This document shows, in pieces, positions 26,211 through 36,800 of a stretch of 64,000 bases of DNA. Under the pieces are notes generated by a model. That model was given only the letters and a program-made list of their open reading frames with translations, did no database searches and was not told the origin of the DNA. The stretch spans positions 1,178,001 to 1,242,000 of the forward strand of contig JAACJP010000001.1 in the NCBI GenBank assembly GCA_013368375.1, in the 5' to 3' direction. The DNA is from Tricholomella constricta (lineage: Eukaryota > Basidiomycota > Agaricomycetes > Agaricales > Lyophyllaceae). The translations under genes were made by a program, and so were the position numbers. How positions within the stretch are numbered: position 1 is the stretch's first letter; each line of letters opens with the position of its first letter.

Positions 26211-27184
26211 TGATAGTGCTAGAAGGCCTGTGGATGCTGTACGCAACAACAAAATAACTAACAACTATAGGGGCGAGAAGTGTTAAAAGTTCCCAAACAC
26301 GCAAGTGTGCAGGGCTTAAAAGGATGGTTTGGACAAAGATAAAGACGACCCGATTCGATATTAGTCGAACCGACGACGACGCGACGAGCGCGATAGTATG
26401 CGATAGTTCCCAGCTGGAACTGGTCGGCGACGCGACTTTCGGTGTCGGTCGTGCGACAACGAGACGAACGAGGTTAATACGGAGAACTCACGGGTTCGGG
26501 CGACGAATACGAGGTAACAGAGACGGCGGTTACGAGCTTTACGATGGCGGCGGCGGTTTATACGATGGTAACGGGGCAGAGACGACGGGGACGACGGTTT
26601 TGAGCTATTAACTCTGAACGTGAGGGAAAATACGGGCTATAATTCACTGGGGGGGGCTCTAGGTACTACATGGGATTGTTTTAAGTAGTAAGGTCAAATC
26701 ACCGTCTCTTTAGTGCAACCATGCGGACGTTTCGCGTTAGGTTGTCGCCAAGCCTGGTACCGCGCGGTGCGTTTCTGAGGACAAGTCGGGTGTGGCGCGT
26801 TTCGGAGCGGATACCAGTGTCGGATTGGATACGTCGTCAGGGAAGTCGGTGATTACGGGACTCCGTGAGTTAGTCGGACCTGTGCCGTGAATAGGAGACG
26901 GAATGGCTTTGTCGTTAAATGCGTCATGGGTAAGACACCAAGTCGGGTGTTTGACGTTTGTAGGCGAACGTGCGTAGTCGCTTGGCGACTACACGGTTAC
27001 TCCGATCCCCGGCGCCCGAGAGCGAGGTCGGCCGAATTGAATGGGTCGTGTTCGGTCAGGAGTCGGTTGGTGAGTGGGTTGGCGAGTCGGTCGGCGAGTC
27101 AGTCGGTGTTGTCGTGTGCGTTCGTGGGTGGTTTACTGTGGTCGGAACTTCGAATCGGTGGCCGGCCGAAGAGGGTGCATATCA
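26211..27184 (-). repeat. Element C 3' LTR (974 bp)
   Basis: Full-length match to 42719-43692. The plus-strand 95-codon ORF inside both copies (26324-26611 and 42832-43119) is probably chance in a high-GC LTR. Confidence 0.94.
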
Positions 27185-27194
27185 TCTCCTCCTT
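27185..27194 (-). promoter_or_regulatory. Element C 3' polypurine tract
   Basis: The minus strand reads AAGGAGGAGA directly against the LTR start TGATATG. It is part of an 18-nt word (27183-27200) that recurs exactly inside pol at 31410-31427. Confidence 0.8.
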
Positions 27195-27398
27195 ACTTGA
27201 ATTACCGACTGTCCCCAGTCGGCTTCCGGTACCGGATCGGCGTCTTAGTTGGCATGGTGTTGTACGGAGCGGTGGAGAGGGGGTGGCGGTGCGTGCGGCC
27301 CTGCAGTACGATTCGGTTTTATACGTCGTCCATTCGTGGTCGTCTTTATTACAATGTCTCGCCCTCCTTACTTGGCATGCTGACTGTCCCCAGTCGGC
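27187..27398. repeat. Short duplicated segment with hairpin in element C 3' region
   Basis: A unit made of CTCCTTACTTG and, a few bases later, GACTGTCCCCAGTCGG occurs at 27189-27222 and again, diverged, at 27364-27398. Each copy can fold at GACTG/CAGTC with a TCCC loop. It lies in the leader of the antisense gene. Confidence 0.6.
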
Positions 27399-27502
27399 CC
27401 GTGGTCTGGGCTGGACGCGTGTGTGGCGTGGGTGCATGGCAGTGCCAAAGATTTGGCGTCGCGTCTGTTGGTTCGACTTCTCCCTTTTGTTATTTGCACT
27501 CT

Positions 27503-29475
27503 ATGTCGCGCCCTCTGGAGACTCTGGCGGCCTTGAAGGAGGACTGGTTACGCTGGTTAGCGCTTCCCGACGACCTCCACCCGGACGAACGCGTCCCCGT
27601 TCTGGAGGACTTGCAAACCGGTCTTCGTCGTCTGCATCGGCAGGCGCCGGGGCCTGACAGAGTGGTCTGGGAGGCAGAGGCTGAGGCGAAGCAGGTAATC
27701 TGGGCAGTCATCCGGCTCGACCCCATTTTAGCGGCGCGGTTTTCTATTTTCCGTCCGACTGACCTACCATCGGTAAGTTCGTCGGTCTCCGTGTCGTGTC
27801 AACGGGGCAGTTTTTGATGTGTTCGCCAGGAGGAAACTACCCCTGCGCAATCTGAGCGCTCTTCTCGGGGGGACAATGCTCCCGGTCCTCCGAGACGCAC
27901 TCGCACTCGATGGGACGTGGCTGCGGCGCCGCCCGGCGGGCTCGGGATGGCGGGGTCCACGGCGACGGTGTGGAGGGATATCGTGGAGGCGGAGGATGCT
28001 GTCGTGGAGTTGCCCGGAGTCGACGTGGCAGAGTCCGTGGTGTCGGTGACGGCGGAGGGTATGGGGGATGCGGGTGAGCGAGGTCGAGGCACGCCTTCGG
28101 TGGCGTCGGGGGGGGAAGGGGCTGGGCGAGGGGATGTCCTTCGAGTCCCTGCGTCGCCGCTGTCACGCCCCTGGAGGTTGAAGGATTCGCGACACGGCCG
28201 TCCAAAGCCGCGCCCCTGAAGCCAACAAACGGGGCTGCGCTTGATGTCGACGACCGCACATGGCGAGTATCTTCGTCGTAAGGCGCGTGAGGTCGCTGGC
28301 ACGGTGGCGTCTCCTGTCGTGGACGGTGTCTCTGACGACGAGGTACCGCGCGTGGAGTCCTCTCGTGGACCGGTAAGCTTTCCTGTCGTTTCCCGTCTTC
28401 TTTCGTGCTGACCACCTTTCCAGGAGGCCTCGTCCCGTCGCTCGGGTCGTATTCCGGGTGAGTGGCGGTCGTGCCCTGTGCACATTTTCTGTCCGGTTAG
28501 CGGCCGACCCCTAACGTTCGCTACAGGAGGGACCTCGAAGGTGGAGGTCGTCGTCCCCTTGCCCGTTGCTAAGCGAAAGCGTGGCGCGGCCGCCGACGAG
28601 ACCTCCGTCGTGCCGGTCGTGAAGAAGGCGAGAGGCAGGGCGCGGTCGGCGGTATCCCCGTCGGTAACGGTGGAGAAGGTGGCGCATTTGAAGGAGGCGG
28701 TCCCGGGGTGGTTTGAGCGTCCCATACCCGTAGGTCTTCTGTCTCTGCTCCTGGTCGCCAGTTCTCTCATCTCGTGACTTGTTACCTGTCCTTTTAGTGC
28801 GATCAATGCCGCAAGCAGGGGGTGTCATGCCCTCAGAATCCGGATCGGGGTCCTTGTTTGCGCTGCCAGGCGCAGCGCAAGGGTTGTGTGACGCAGTCCG
28901 ACACGGGGGCGGTTGTGGGGGTCGCGTCGAGTCGGTCTCGGCGGCGTGTGGCACCGAGTGGGGCGGTGGAGGTCTCCGGCGAAGGAGCGGGTGCTGGCGA
29001 GTCGGGTCCTGCCTCGTGGTTCCCCATTGTGAAGGGTGAACACATCCGTGGCGCTTCCCTACGAGCCGCGTCGGCTCGGGCCGAGGGAGGAGTCGTGGGA
29101 TCGGAGTTCCTCCATGGTGAACACGTCCCGGTCGGGGTTCGGGATGCGTTGGCGGAGGCGAATGAGATGCTGGGGCGGGACCAGTTGGCCCAACGGTCGC
29201 TCGTCGACGAGGTCGACGTCGTCGGCTTACAAACGCTTCGGGCCTCTCGTCATGCCGTCCTGCGTGTCCTGGTACAAGAGGCCCACCTTGCTGCCGCGCG
29301 CGTCGAGATCGCTCGGGATACGCTTTCGCAGGTACGACAGCGTTTGGTCGACACAGTAGCTGCTCTCAACGAGGTAGACGATCGCCTTGAGCAGCTGGAC
29401 GCTGAGGCCGGAGATGTGGTGACGGACGATGGTGAGGCTTGGGGAGGGATTGTTGACGACGGTATGGAGGATTAG
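27503..29475 (+). CDS. Element C antisense accessory gene: Zn2Cys6 zinc-cluster plus coiled-coil protein
   Basis: On the strand opposite to gag-pol, exons open at ATG 27503 (MSRPLETLAALKEDW). They run through acidic and Ser/Pro-rich segments with basic clusters (AKRKRGAAAD, KKARGRARS). The last exon encodes CDQCRKQGVSCPQN...C, spacing CX2CX6CX8CX2CX6C at 28798-28887, a canonical Gal4-type binuclear zinc cluster. An Ala/Leu/Glu-rich helical stretch of about 90 residues, likely coiled coil, follows and stops at 29473-29475. Clear introns include 27773-27829 and the one ending at 28797. One in-frame TGA at 28217-28219 is not removed by an obvious intron, so the middle of the model is uncertain or broken. 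Function is unknown; the layout suggests a DNA-binding dimer. Confidence 0.6.
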
Positions 29476-29846
29476 GGAGTTGTTGGGACCGGGTCGCGCT
29501 TTTGTTTTTATTGGGATCTTGGTTGTGCCGGCGCCGTGTATATTTTTCTTGTTAGGTATTGGGTTCGTTGTCTGGTTCGAGAGCCCAGCAAAAGGGCGGT
29601 TGCAATATGATACGTCTGTATATGGTGTCTTAGGGGGGGTTGCCTCCAAGTGCGAATAATTGAGGCATGAGATAAAAGGATTGAGTGGAGTTATGAGCTG
29701 GTGAAGTCGGGAAGGAAACAGTGAGAAAGGTACGAGTCGGTCAGGTGGGTTTGAGTCGCGTTGAGTCGACGCATGTGTCGGGCGAGTTGGCAAAAGTTTG
29801 TTGGGTAGTAGTACAGGGTATATGGTTTGATCGGCGCCGCATGCGA

Positions 29847-32800
29847 TCAGTTCTGCTCTCCTTCCGACTCCGAGTCGTCGGTCCCGATCTCGGGTCTGTC
29901 TTCGTCGTCGGCAAGCGTAGTTGCTTCTAGTTCCCGTAGGCGTTGCGTGTCGATGTCTAACGCGCTGTCGGGTAAGGGAATATTGTTTCGTGCGAAGTAG
30001 GGGGTGAGTCGGAATGCTGCCACGGGTCGGTGTAAAACCGTGCCGTCGAGTTCGCAGATTATGTAGGCGCCGCCGCGGTTTCGCGACACAACGACCAGTG
30101 GTCCTAGGTATCTCGGTCGCATCTTCCGGTTGAGCGACTTCTCGATTTTGGTGTTGCGCATGAGGATTAGGTCTCCTTTTTTAAAGTTGTAGTCGCGAAG
30201 GGTCCTGGCGTGCTTGAGTTCGAAGCGGATTGCTGCCTGTCGCCGTGCCGCATAGACGTCGGAATGTAGTCGGTCCAAGTCGATGGCGCGTTTCTGTAAG
30301 GCGATCGCCCGCCGTGTTAAGAGGTCGGTTGAGGAGAGGATAGAATCGGGCGGCGGTTGCATATATGTGGCTTCTACGATATCGAGTGGTAGGAGGGGGT
30401 GGGTTCCCGTCGCGGCGTAATAAGGAGAACATCCCATTCGTTTGCGGATCGTAACTCGTTCGGCCCAAAAGACCGAATAGGCGGATTGCGACCATTTGTT
30501 TTCGTTTCCGTCGGCCGCTTTAAAAAGGGATTGTCGGACGTCGAAATGGGGTCTTTCAACGAGTCCGTTGGCTTTAGAGTTGTAGCCCGATATGCGAATG
30601 TTGTGAATATGGTACTTCTTTGTGAGGTGTTCGGCCGCTTTGATAAAGGCTGGTCCATTGTCGGTCACGATTTCGCGTAATCCACCCCAGCGACACACGA
30701 TGTCTTCGTACATCCAGTCGCCTAACGTGCGGCTGTTTTCTTTTCGTAGTGCGCGCCACTCGGGAAAGTGGATGAGAGAACAGCGACCTTGAACGATATA
30801 TTTGAATCCGTTGGAAGTCGGTAGGTGCATGGTGTCGATATATATCTTCGCGAACAGTGGCGCGGGTGTCGCGACGGTCGGGGGAATAAGGACCTTGGTT
30901 GTCTGCTGAATCTGGCATATGTGGCATGTCTGTACGAACCAGACTATATCGGCCTGAACGTTGGGCCACCAAAAACGCTCGAGAAGGGTCGCTCGAGTCG
31001 CGTAGAATCGCTTATGCCCGAGGTTATCGTGTATCGATCGTAAGATCTCCAGTCGTGTTTCGGGTCGGGCGACTAATTTGTGTGCGCCTTGTCTGTTCCG
31101 TCTCCATAGTCGCGTCCCATCTATGAAGAAACCTGTGGCGTAACGGATGAAGGTCGCATACTGTTCGTCAGACATATTATCAGGACGCTTGAGGTCGGTT
31201 AACCATTGCCTAACATCGTCGATGCGCCGATCCTGGGCTCTGGCCGCGTCGGTCCTAGGTACGTCCTCATATGACATGTCGGTCGGGTTCGTATTAGGGT
31301 CGCGTATTCCTGTATCGTCGTTGGTGCGGATTTTAGGTTGTCGCGGAAAGTCGGTTGTTAGTTCGAGAGCCGTTAGGTCTGGTGGTATTGCATCAGTGTC
31401 AGCTGCCACCATCTCCTCCTTACTTGAGATCCGAGCCAAGGCGAAGGTCTGGTACACATGCAATGGCGTCGGTGGTTGGGGTAACGGTTGTATAATGTGC
31501 ATCAAGCTTTGCATCCGGTCGACCCAGTCCTCGAAGTTGGCTTCGTCTTCGTCGTAGGTATTGGGCGGGTCGTCGGGCTGTCTAGGGCGACGCGATAACC
31601 CGTCGGGGCCGTGGAATGTGCCTTTAACGTGTACTAGCTCAAAGTGGAACATGAGGACGGAGACAATCCATCTGTTGACGGAAGCGGATGGCTGGATATC
31701 GGGATTGGAAAGCATGCCTTTAATGTAGCGGGCGTCGACTTCGACAACCAAGTTTCGAACGCCTATGACGTAGAGTCGCAAGGCTCCGAGTGCGCGAAAT
31801 AGGCCATAAAATTCCAGTTTGGGCTGTGAGAAACGCGATTCGCGGTCGTTTAGCGTAATGGAGCCGAACCGATTGTATCTGCGTCGCGTTCGGTTGACTG
31901 GGTCGGTCTGGCAGAGGTAAAAGCCGACTGCGATGTGTGAGGTGTCGACCGCGAGTATGACTGGGTCGTCTGATGTGTAGTCGATGGGGACGAGGGGTTT
32001 AGCTTCTGCGATTGCTTCTACGATGTCGCGCTGCGCCGCCACTTGGTCGGGTCCGAATTCGAAGATGGCGTCTTTACGGGTCAGTTTTACAAGGTGGTGT
32101 GCGCGGTGAGCGAAGTTTTTGACGAAGATTCGCAGCACTCCGACGGTTCCTAAGAAAGCGCGCAGTTCCGACAGTGTGGCGCAGGATGTCCATTTTCGCA
32201 ACAGCGTGAGGCGGTCGGCATCGGGGATGCGACCAGTCGGTGTGCAAACGTGTCCAAGGACTTTGAATTGCGGTGCACATATGACTAGCTTCTTTCCCGA
32301 AAATGTACCGCCACAGTATTTCATCCTTTGGAGGATTCGGTTGACGTTATTGAAGAACTCCCAGATGGCGATGCGTACGTCGGGATTGTCGGGGTGCGTG
32401 TTCGGTAAGCCTGTGTCGGGGTCGGGGTACCAAGTTGCGGGACCCTTGATAGGAGCATCATCGATATATGGCAGCGTGTGGTCGGGGATTTCGGGTTGTA
32501 GTATGTAAGTGACATCGTCATGGAATATTGGGACAGAGTTAGTCCAGCCCATAGGCAGGGTTACGAGGCGAAGTGCGCCAAAAGGTGTTTGGAAGGTAGT
32601 GAGGTCGCGCGACGATGGTGCGATCAAGCGCTCGTCGTAGCCGACGAATAGATCTAACATCGCGCCACAAATGCGACCGGCAAACTGTTCTGCGACGTGG
32701 TCTGGAATCGGGGTTACTCCCGAGTGTCGTATGGTGACTCGGTTCAGGGGTTCGAGGCTGTGGACGAGGCGGAGTTTGCCGTTTTTCTTTAGGGTACAGA

Positions 32801-33374
32801 ACCAGCGCGATCGGTAACTGGAGTTGGATGGTTCATAGACTCCGGCTGCGAGCTTGGTTTTGATAATGTTGCAGACTTCGTCGTAGATGCCTGGGGGAAT
32901 GGGGATGTTTCTTTCGATCCATGGGGTGTGTGCGACGACTGGTATATCAATGGGTGGGAAGAAGTCCGACCGGAAGCGACCGCGCTCCGAGTCGTCCCAC
33001 GCGAATGCGAGGTGTTGTTTGCACATGAGGTCGTGCATGATAGCTCGTTCGGAATTGGTAAGGAACCCGGGGTGTTCGCGGTCCAGGTCTTCTTTTCGCT
33101 CTAGGGTGTAGCGTCCGGTGGGTCGGAATGGCGGTGGGTTGGGATGTAGGGTCGGCATATTGGCTAGGGGATCGCCCAATATATTACGTTCGATCCTGAA
33201 GTGGTCAGGGCAGCTAGCGACAATAGATCGTACTTTCTGTGCGACAGGTTTGTACTTCTTTTTGGTCTGTACGCCCTTAATCTTAACGGCGAACGTGTTC
33301 GTGTCAGCCGCGATTGGTAAGTTGGTGTTGCGACGCGTGTGCGGTAGGGAGTCGGCGGAGTCTGTCGGTGAGGT
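29847..33374 (-). CDS. Element C pol, 3' part (RT-RNase H-integrase)
   Basis: Open from the element D insertion point down to the stop at 29847. RT has LVTLPMGWTNS and the catalytic TLPYIDDAPIKG. RNase H has AVDTSHIAVGFYL. Integrase has an HHCC zinc domain (ending TCHICQIQQ), TDNGPAF and NGLVERPHF for the DDE triad, and a C-terminal MRPRYLGPLVVVSR block. No chromodomain follows; the tail is acidic. There is no ATG at the start because the frame is entered from gag: the reading continues on the other side of element D (39990 to 39772) when one copy of gaggt is counted. Confidence 0.92.
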   Translation of the reverse strand, partial: TSPTDSADSLPHTRRNTNLPIAADTNTFAVKIKGVQTKKKYKPVAQKVRSIVASCPDHFRIERNILGDPLANMPTLHPNPPPFRPTGRYTLERKEDLDREHPGFLTNSERAIMHDLMCKQHLAFAWDDSERGRFRSDFFPPIDIPVVAHTPWIERNIPIPPGIYDEVCNIIKTKLAAGVYEPSNSSYRSRWFCTLKKNGKLRLVHSLEPLNRVTIRHSGVTPIPDHVAEQFAGRICGAMLDLFVGYDERLIAPSSRDLTTFQTPFGALRLVTLPMGWTNSVPIFHDDVTYILQPEIPDHTLPYIDDAPIKGPATWYPDPDTGLPNTHPDNPDVRIAIWEFFNNVNRILQRMKYCGGTFSGKKLVICAPQFKVLGHVCTPTGRIPDADRLTLLRKWTSCATLSELRAFLGTVGVLRIFVKNFAHRAHHLVKLTRKDAIFEFGPDQVAAQRDIVEAIAEAKPLVPIDYTSDDPVILAVDTSHIAVGFYLCQTDPVNRTRRRYNRFGSITLNDRESRFSQPKLEFYGLFRALGALRLYVIGVRNLVVEVDARYIKGMLSNPDIQPSASVNRWIVSVLMFHFELVHVKGTFHGPDGLSRRPRQPDDPPNTYDEDEANFEDWVDRMQSLMHIIQPLPQPPTPLHVYQTFALARISSKEEMVAADTDAIPPDLTALELTTDFPRQPKIRTNDDTGIRDPNTNPTDMSYEDVPRTDAARAQDRRIDDVRQWLTDLKRPDNMSDEQYATFIRYATGFFIDGTRLWRRNRQGAHKLVARPETRLEILRSIHDNLGHKRFYATRATLLERFWWPNVQADIVWFVQTCHICQIQQTTKVLIPPTVATPAPLFAKIYIDTMHLPTSNGFKYIVQGRCSLIHFPEWRALRKENSRTLGDWMYEDIVCRWGGLREIVTDNGPAFIKAAEHLTKKYHIHNIRISGYNSKANGLVERPHFDVRQSLFKAADGNENKWSQSAYSVFWAERVTIRKRMGCSPYYAATGTHPLLPLDIVEATYMQPPPDSILSSTDLLTRRAIALQKRAIDLDRLHSDVYAARRQAAIRFELKHARTLRDYNFKKGDLILMRNTKIEKSLNRKMRPRYLGPLVVVSRNRGGAYIICELDGTVLHRPVAAFRLTPYFARNNIPLPDSALDIDTQRLRELEATTLADDEDRPEIGTDDSESEGEQN
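31410..31427 (-). promoter_or_regulatory. Candidate central polypurine tract in element C pol
   Basis: An exact 18-nt copy of 27183-27200 (minus strand TCAAGTAAGGAGGAGATG) lies in pol between the RNase H and integrase regions. With element D removed it falls near the middle of the internal region, about 4.9 of 9.1 kb from the 5' LTR. Confidence 0.5.
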
Positions 33375-33878
33375 TGTTAGGGCAACCCTTACAGTGGAGC
33401 GCTATCGCACTGGCAAGGGGGAATCCGAAGTTATATTGATGTACAGTAACGAATGTAAGTAAGGCTTACCTGGCAAGGGGGAATCCGAAGAGAATAGTGT
33501 AAAGGATTCCCAAATGCCAGGGGGCCGACTATATACGAGTGTAGGACGTGAGGGCCGGTCCTCCAGAGTGTACTGTACATGTAATAGTAACGAATGGTGT
33601 GCGGCGCGTGTATGGACACGTTCCCGACGCTGTCCGATCCTCGTGGCCCAGGGTACGGGCACGAGGCGGGGCAGCCGACGTCGGGATGTCGGGTGGTCGG
33701 GATCGGCGTCGGGCGCGCGCGGGGAGTGAGGGGAAGCGACAGGAAGTGAGTAAGTATGTACACCGACGCTTGGGTCGGAGCGTCGGGTCGGGATCGCGAT
33801 CGGTCAGTCAGGGGCGAGCGCGTGAGTCGGGGAACGATCTGTGAGCGTCGGAGAGCGTGAACGAGAGTTCCCCTGACA
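33375..33878 (-). repeat. Element D 3' LTR (504 bp)
   Basis: Identical by eye to 39263-39766. The element's polypurine tract (minus strand AAAAGGGGGGGTGA, 33879-33892) abuts it. Confidence 0.96.
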
Positions 33879-33892
33879 TCACCCCCCCTTTT
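33879..33892 (-). promoter_or_regulatory. Element D polypurine tract
   Basis: The minus strand AAAAGGGGGGGTGA immediately precedes the 3' LTR. It overlaps the stop region of pol, which ends IQKGG. Confidence 0.8.
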
Positions 33893-36800
33893 GAATCGCA
33901 ACGGCTCGGTGCGGGGTGACGGTGGCGAAGACGGCGGGGGATAGAGTGAAGATGCCACGGATGTGGCGCGCAGCATCAGGATTGTCGCGGTGGAACTTGC
34001 GAACCAGGTCGGGTGCGGCGACGTTCTCCCGGGGCTCCCACGAAGCTTCTTCATAGCCGTAGCCTTTCCACAAGATCTTGTACTGAAGTTTCTTGCGGAA
34101 GATGCGACTGTCGAGGATTTTGTGGACTTCGTAGTGGGGTTCGTCATCGATGATGTCTGGTGGCGGCGGAGGGTCGGACTGTCGACCTTCGATTGGGTCA
34201 GCGACGGCGGGGACAAGCTTTATGACGTGGAAGACTGGGTGGATGCGTTTCATGGACTGAGGCAGCAGGAGGCGGTATGCGAGCGGGCCAACTCGCCTTT
34301 GCACGACGAAAGGGCCAAGGTAGCGATGCGATAATTTCTTAGACGGTCGGGTCGTAGAAATGTCGGTCGCGTCCAAGTACACCTTGTCACCCGGCTGGTA
34401 GTCGGGTGTCGGGGCGTGTCGCTGATTGTAATACCGCTCCATGTCGTCTTTGGCCTTTGAAAGCGCCGCCTTGGCTTCCTCCTGTGCTTCCTTCATGCGC
34501 TCCACGAACTCGTCGGCCGACTCGTTCTTGGAAGCGCCCCGACGAGGCTCGAAGCCCATGCGCGGATGCCGACCAGTGTCGAGCAAGAAAGGGGTCTGCT
34601 GTGTCGCCGAATGTACATGGTTGTTGTAACTGAATTCGGCGTCGGGCAAGAGGTCCTCCCAGTCGTTCTGGCGCTCGTTGCAGAAGACCCGCAAGAACTG
34701 TTCCAGCTCCTGATTGACACGCTCGGTCTGTCCGTCGGTCTGCGGGTGGTACGCCGTCGAAGCCGACAGCTTGATACCCAGGAGTCGGTACAGTTCGCGC
34801 GTGAATTCGGCGACGAACTGTGGACCTCGATCGGAGACAAAGGCATCTGGGAGACCGTGGAGCTTCCAGACGTGGCGACGGTAGAGGTTCGCGGCTCCCA
34901 AGGCCGAACAGGTCGTGTGCGATGCGATGAAATGCGCGCGCTTTCCGACCGAATCTACGACGTTCATGATCGCGTCGTGGCCATTGGACTCGGGGAGTTC
35001 GGTGATGAAGTCCACCGATACGACATTCCATCGGCCTTCGGGAATTGGGAGCGGCTGCAGCTGTCCGACGGGGAGTTGGCGGCGGGGTTTTGTGCGCAAG
35101 CACATGTCGCAGGTGCTGGTGTATGAACCGATGAAGCGTGACATCTGGGGCCACCAGTAGTTGCGCGACACCAGCTCGAGCGTCTTCCAGCGACCCGGGT
35201 GACCGGCGACCTTGGAGTCATGATGCTGCTCCACAATGCGTCGGCGGAGGTCAGGAACGTTCGGGACATAGATCCGTCCACGGAACGTGAGCAGACCACC
35301 TTCCTCCCCCCACTCGCCAAAGCGTAGGGAGCGACCGGCAGTCTTGGATGCCTTGACCAGTTGTGCCGCTTTCGCGACCGCGTCCTCCTGTGCACCGTCG
35401 CGATTGCCCTTGCGGATCGCTTTCAGCACATCGTCTTCTTCTCCGACCAGTGCCAGACCCTCGGTCGCGCGAATCGCGAAGAACTCGGGTTTGAGGAGCA
35501 CAATGTCGGCATTGTCGCCACTTCCGTCGCCGTGATCAGCGCGACGCGACAGGGCGTCGGGTTTGCCCATGCTGCGTCCCGGACGGTGGTGGAGGGTAAA
35601 GTCGAAGTTGGCAAGGTAGAGCGACCAGCGGGCTTGCCGCCGATTGAGTTTCTTCGCGGTGAGGAAGTACTCAAGGTTCTTGTGGTCGGTCAAGATCTCC
35701 ACCTTGTGCTTTGCGCCTTCCACAAAATGTCGCCACTCCTCCAGAGACCGGATGATCGCCAGCATCTCCTTGTCGTGGATCTCGTAGTTCCGCTCGACTG
35801 CGTTCAAGCTCTTCGAGTAGAACGCGACCGGGTGCCACTTGTCATCGGACGGCGACTCTTGCGACAGGACCGCGCCCGTCGCGAAGTCGGACGAGTCAGC
35901 TTCGATGCGGTACGGTCGGTCGTCGTCGGGGAATGCAAGCACCGGTCGCGACGTGATCGCAGACTTCAGGAGGTCAAAGGCCGACTGCTCCGACGCTTCC
36001 CAGCGCCAGGCAACGTCCTTGCCCGTCAAATCAAACAGGGGTCGGGCGTGGTGCGAGAAATCCTGGATGAACCGTCGGTAGAAATTGGTGAAGCCCAAGA
36101 ACGCTTGCACCTCTTTCTTGTTCCTCGGCGCCGGCCACTCCGACACTCCAGCGACCTTGACCGGATCCATTTCCGCTTGCCCGTGCGAGATGATCAGCCC
36201 AAGATACTCGACCTTGGTCTGTTCAAACTCGCATTTCTCAGGTTTTAGGAACAACTTATGTTCGCGGAGTCGGTCCAGCACGAGTCGCGCGACCCGACGG
36301 TGTTCCTCGAGAGTCTTGGTGTAAATCAAGATATCGTCGAGGTACACGCAAACAACACCCTCGGCGATCAGATCGCGGAAGATGTCATTCATCATGGTCT
36401 GGAATGTGGCGGGGCTGTTCGTGAGGCCGAAGAACATGACAAGCGGCTCGAAGAGACCGCGGTTCGTCCGAAACGCTGCCTTCCACTCGTCGCCTTCCTT
36501 GATCCGAACATTGTTGTACCCCCATCGGACGTCCAGCTTGGTGAAGTACCGCGCGCCGCGGAGGTTGTTCACCAGTTCGCTAATGAGCGGCAGTGGGTAC
36601 CGGTTCTTCACCGTCAGCGCGTTGAGCGTCCGATAGTCCTGCACCAGCCGGAGCGCACCATCCTTCTTCTTGATGAAGAACACTGGCGAAGCCATGGGCG
36701 ACTTCGACGGACGGATCCGACCCGACTCGAGGTTCTCCTTGAGGAACGCATCGAGCTCGACTTGCTCCGCTGGCGACAGTGGGTAGACTTTGGTGCCGGA

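Noticed and set aside
26324..26611. A 95-codon plus-strand ORF present in both element C LTRs.
   Set aside because: It duplicates because the LTRs duplicate; the related solo LTR at 55402-56440 does not keep it, and no domain is visible.
27799..28806. A 335-codon minus-strand ORF opposite the Zn2Cys6 gene.
   Set aside because: Low-complexity Pro/Arg/Ser/Thr composition and no motif, whereas the plus strand has splice-consistent exons and a perfect zinc cluster.
33402..33844. Sets of identical ORFs in the element D LTRs (also at 39290-39732).
   Set aside because: Pure LTR sequence; identical only because the LTRs are identical.
35361..36248. A 295-codon plus-strand ORF within element D.
   Set aside because: It is exactly antisense to the conserved RT/RNase H coding region and has no recognisable motif; long antisense shadows are common in GC-rich coding sequence.
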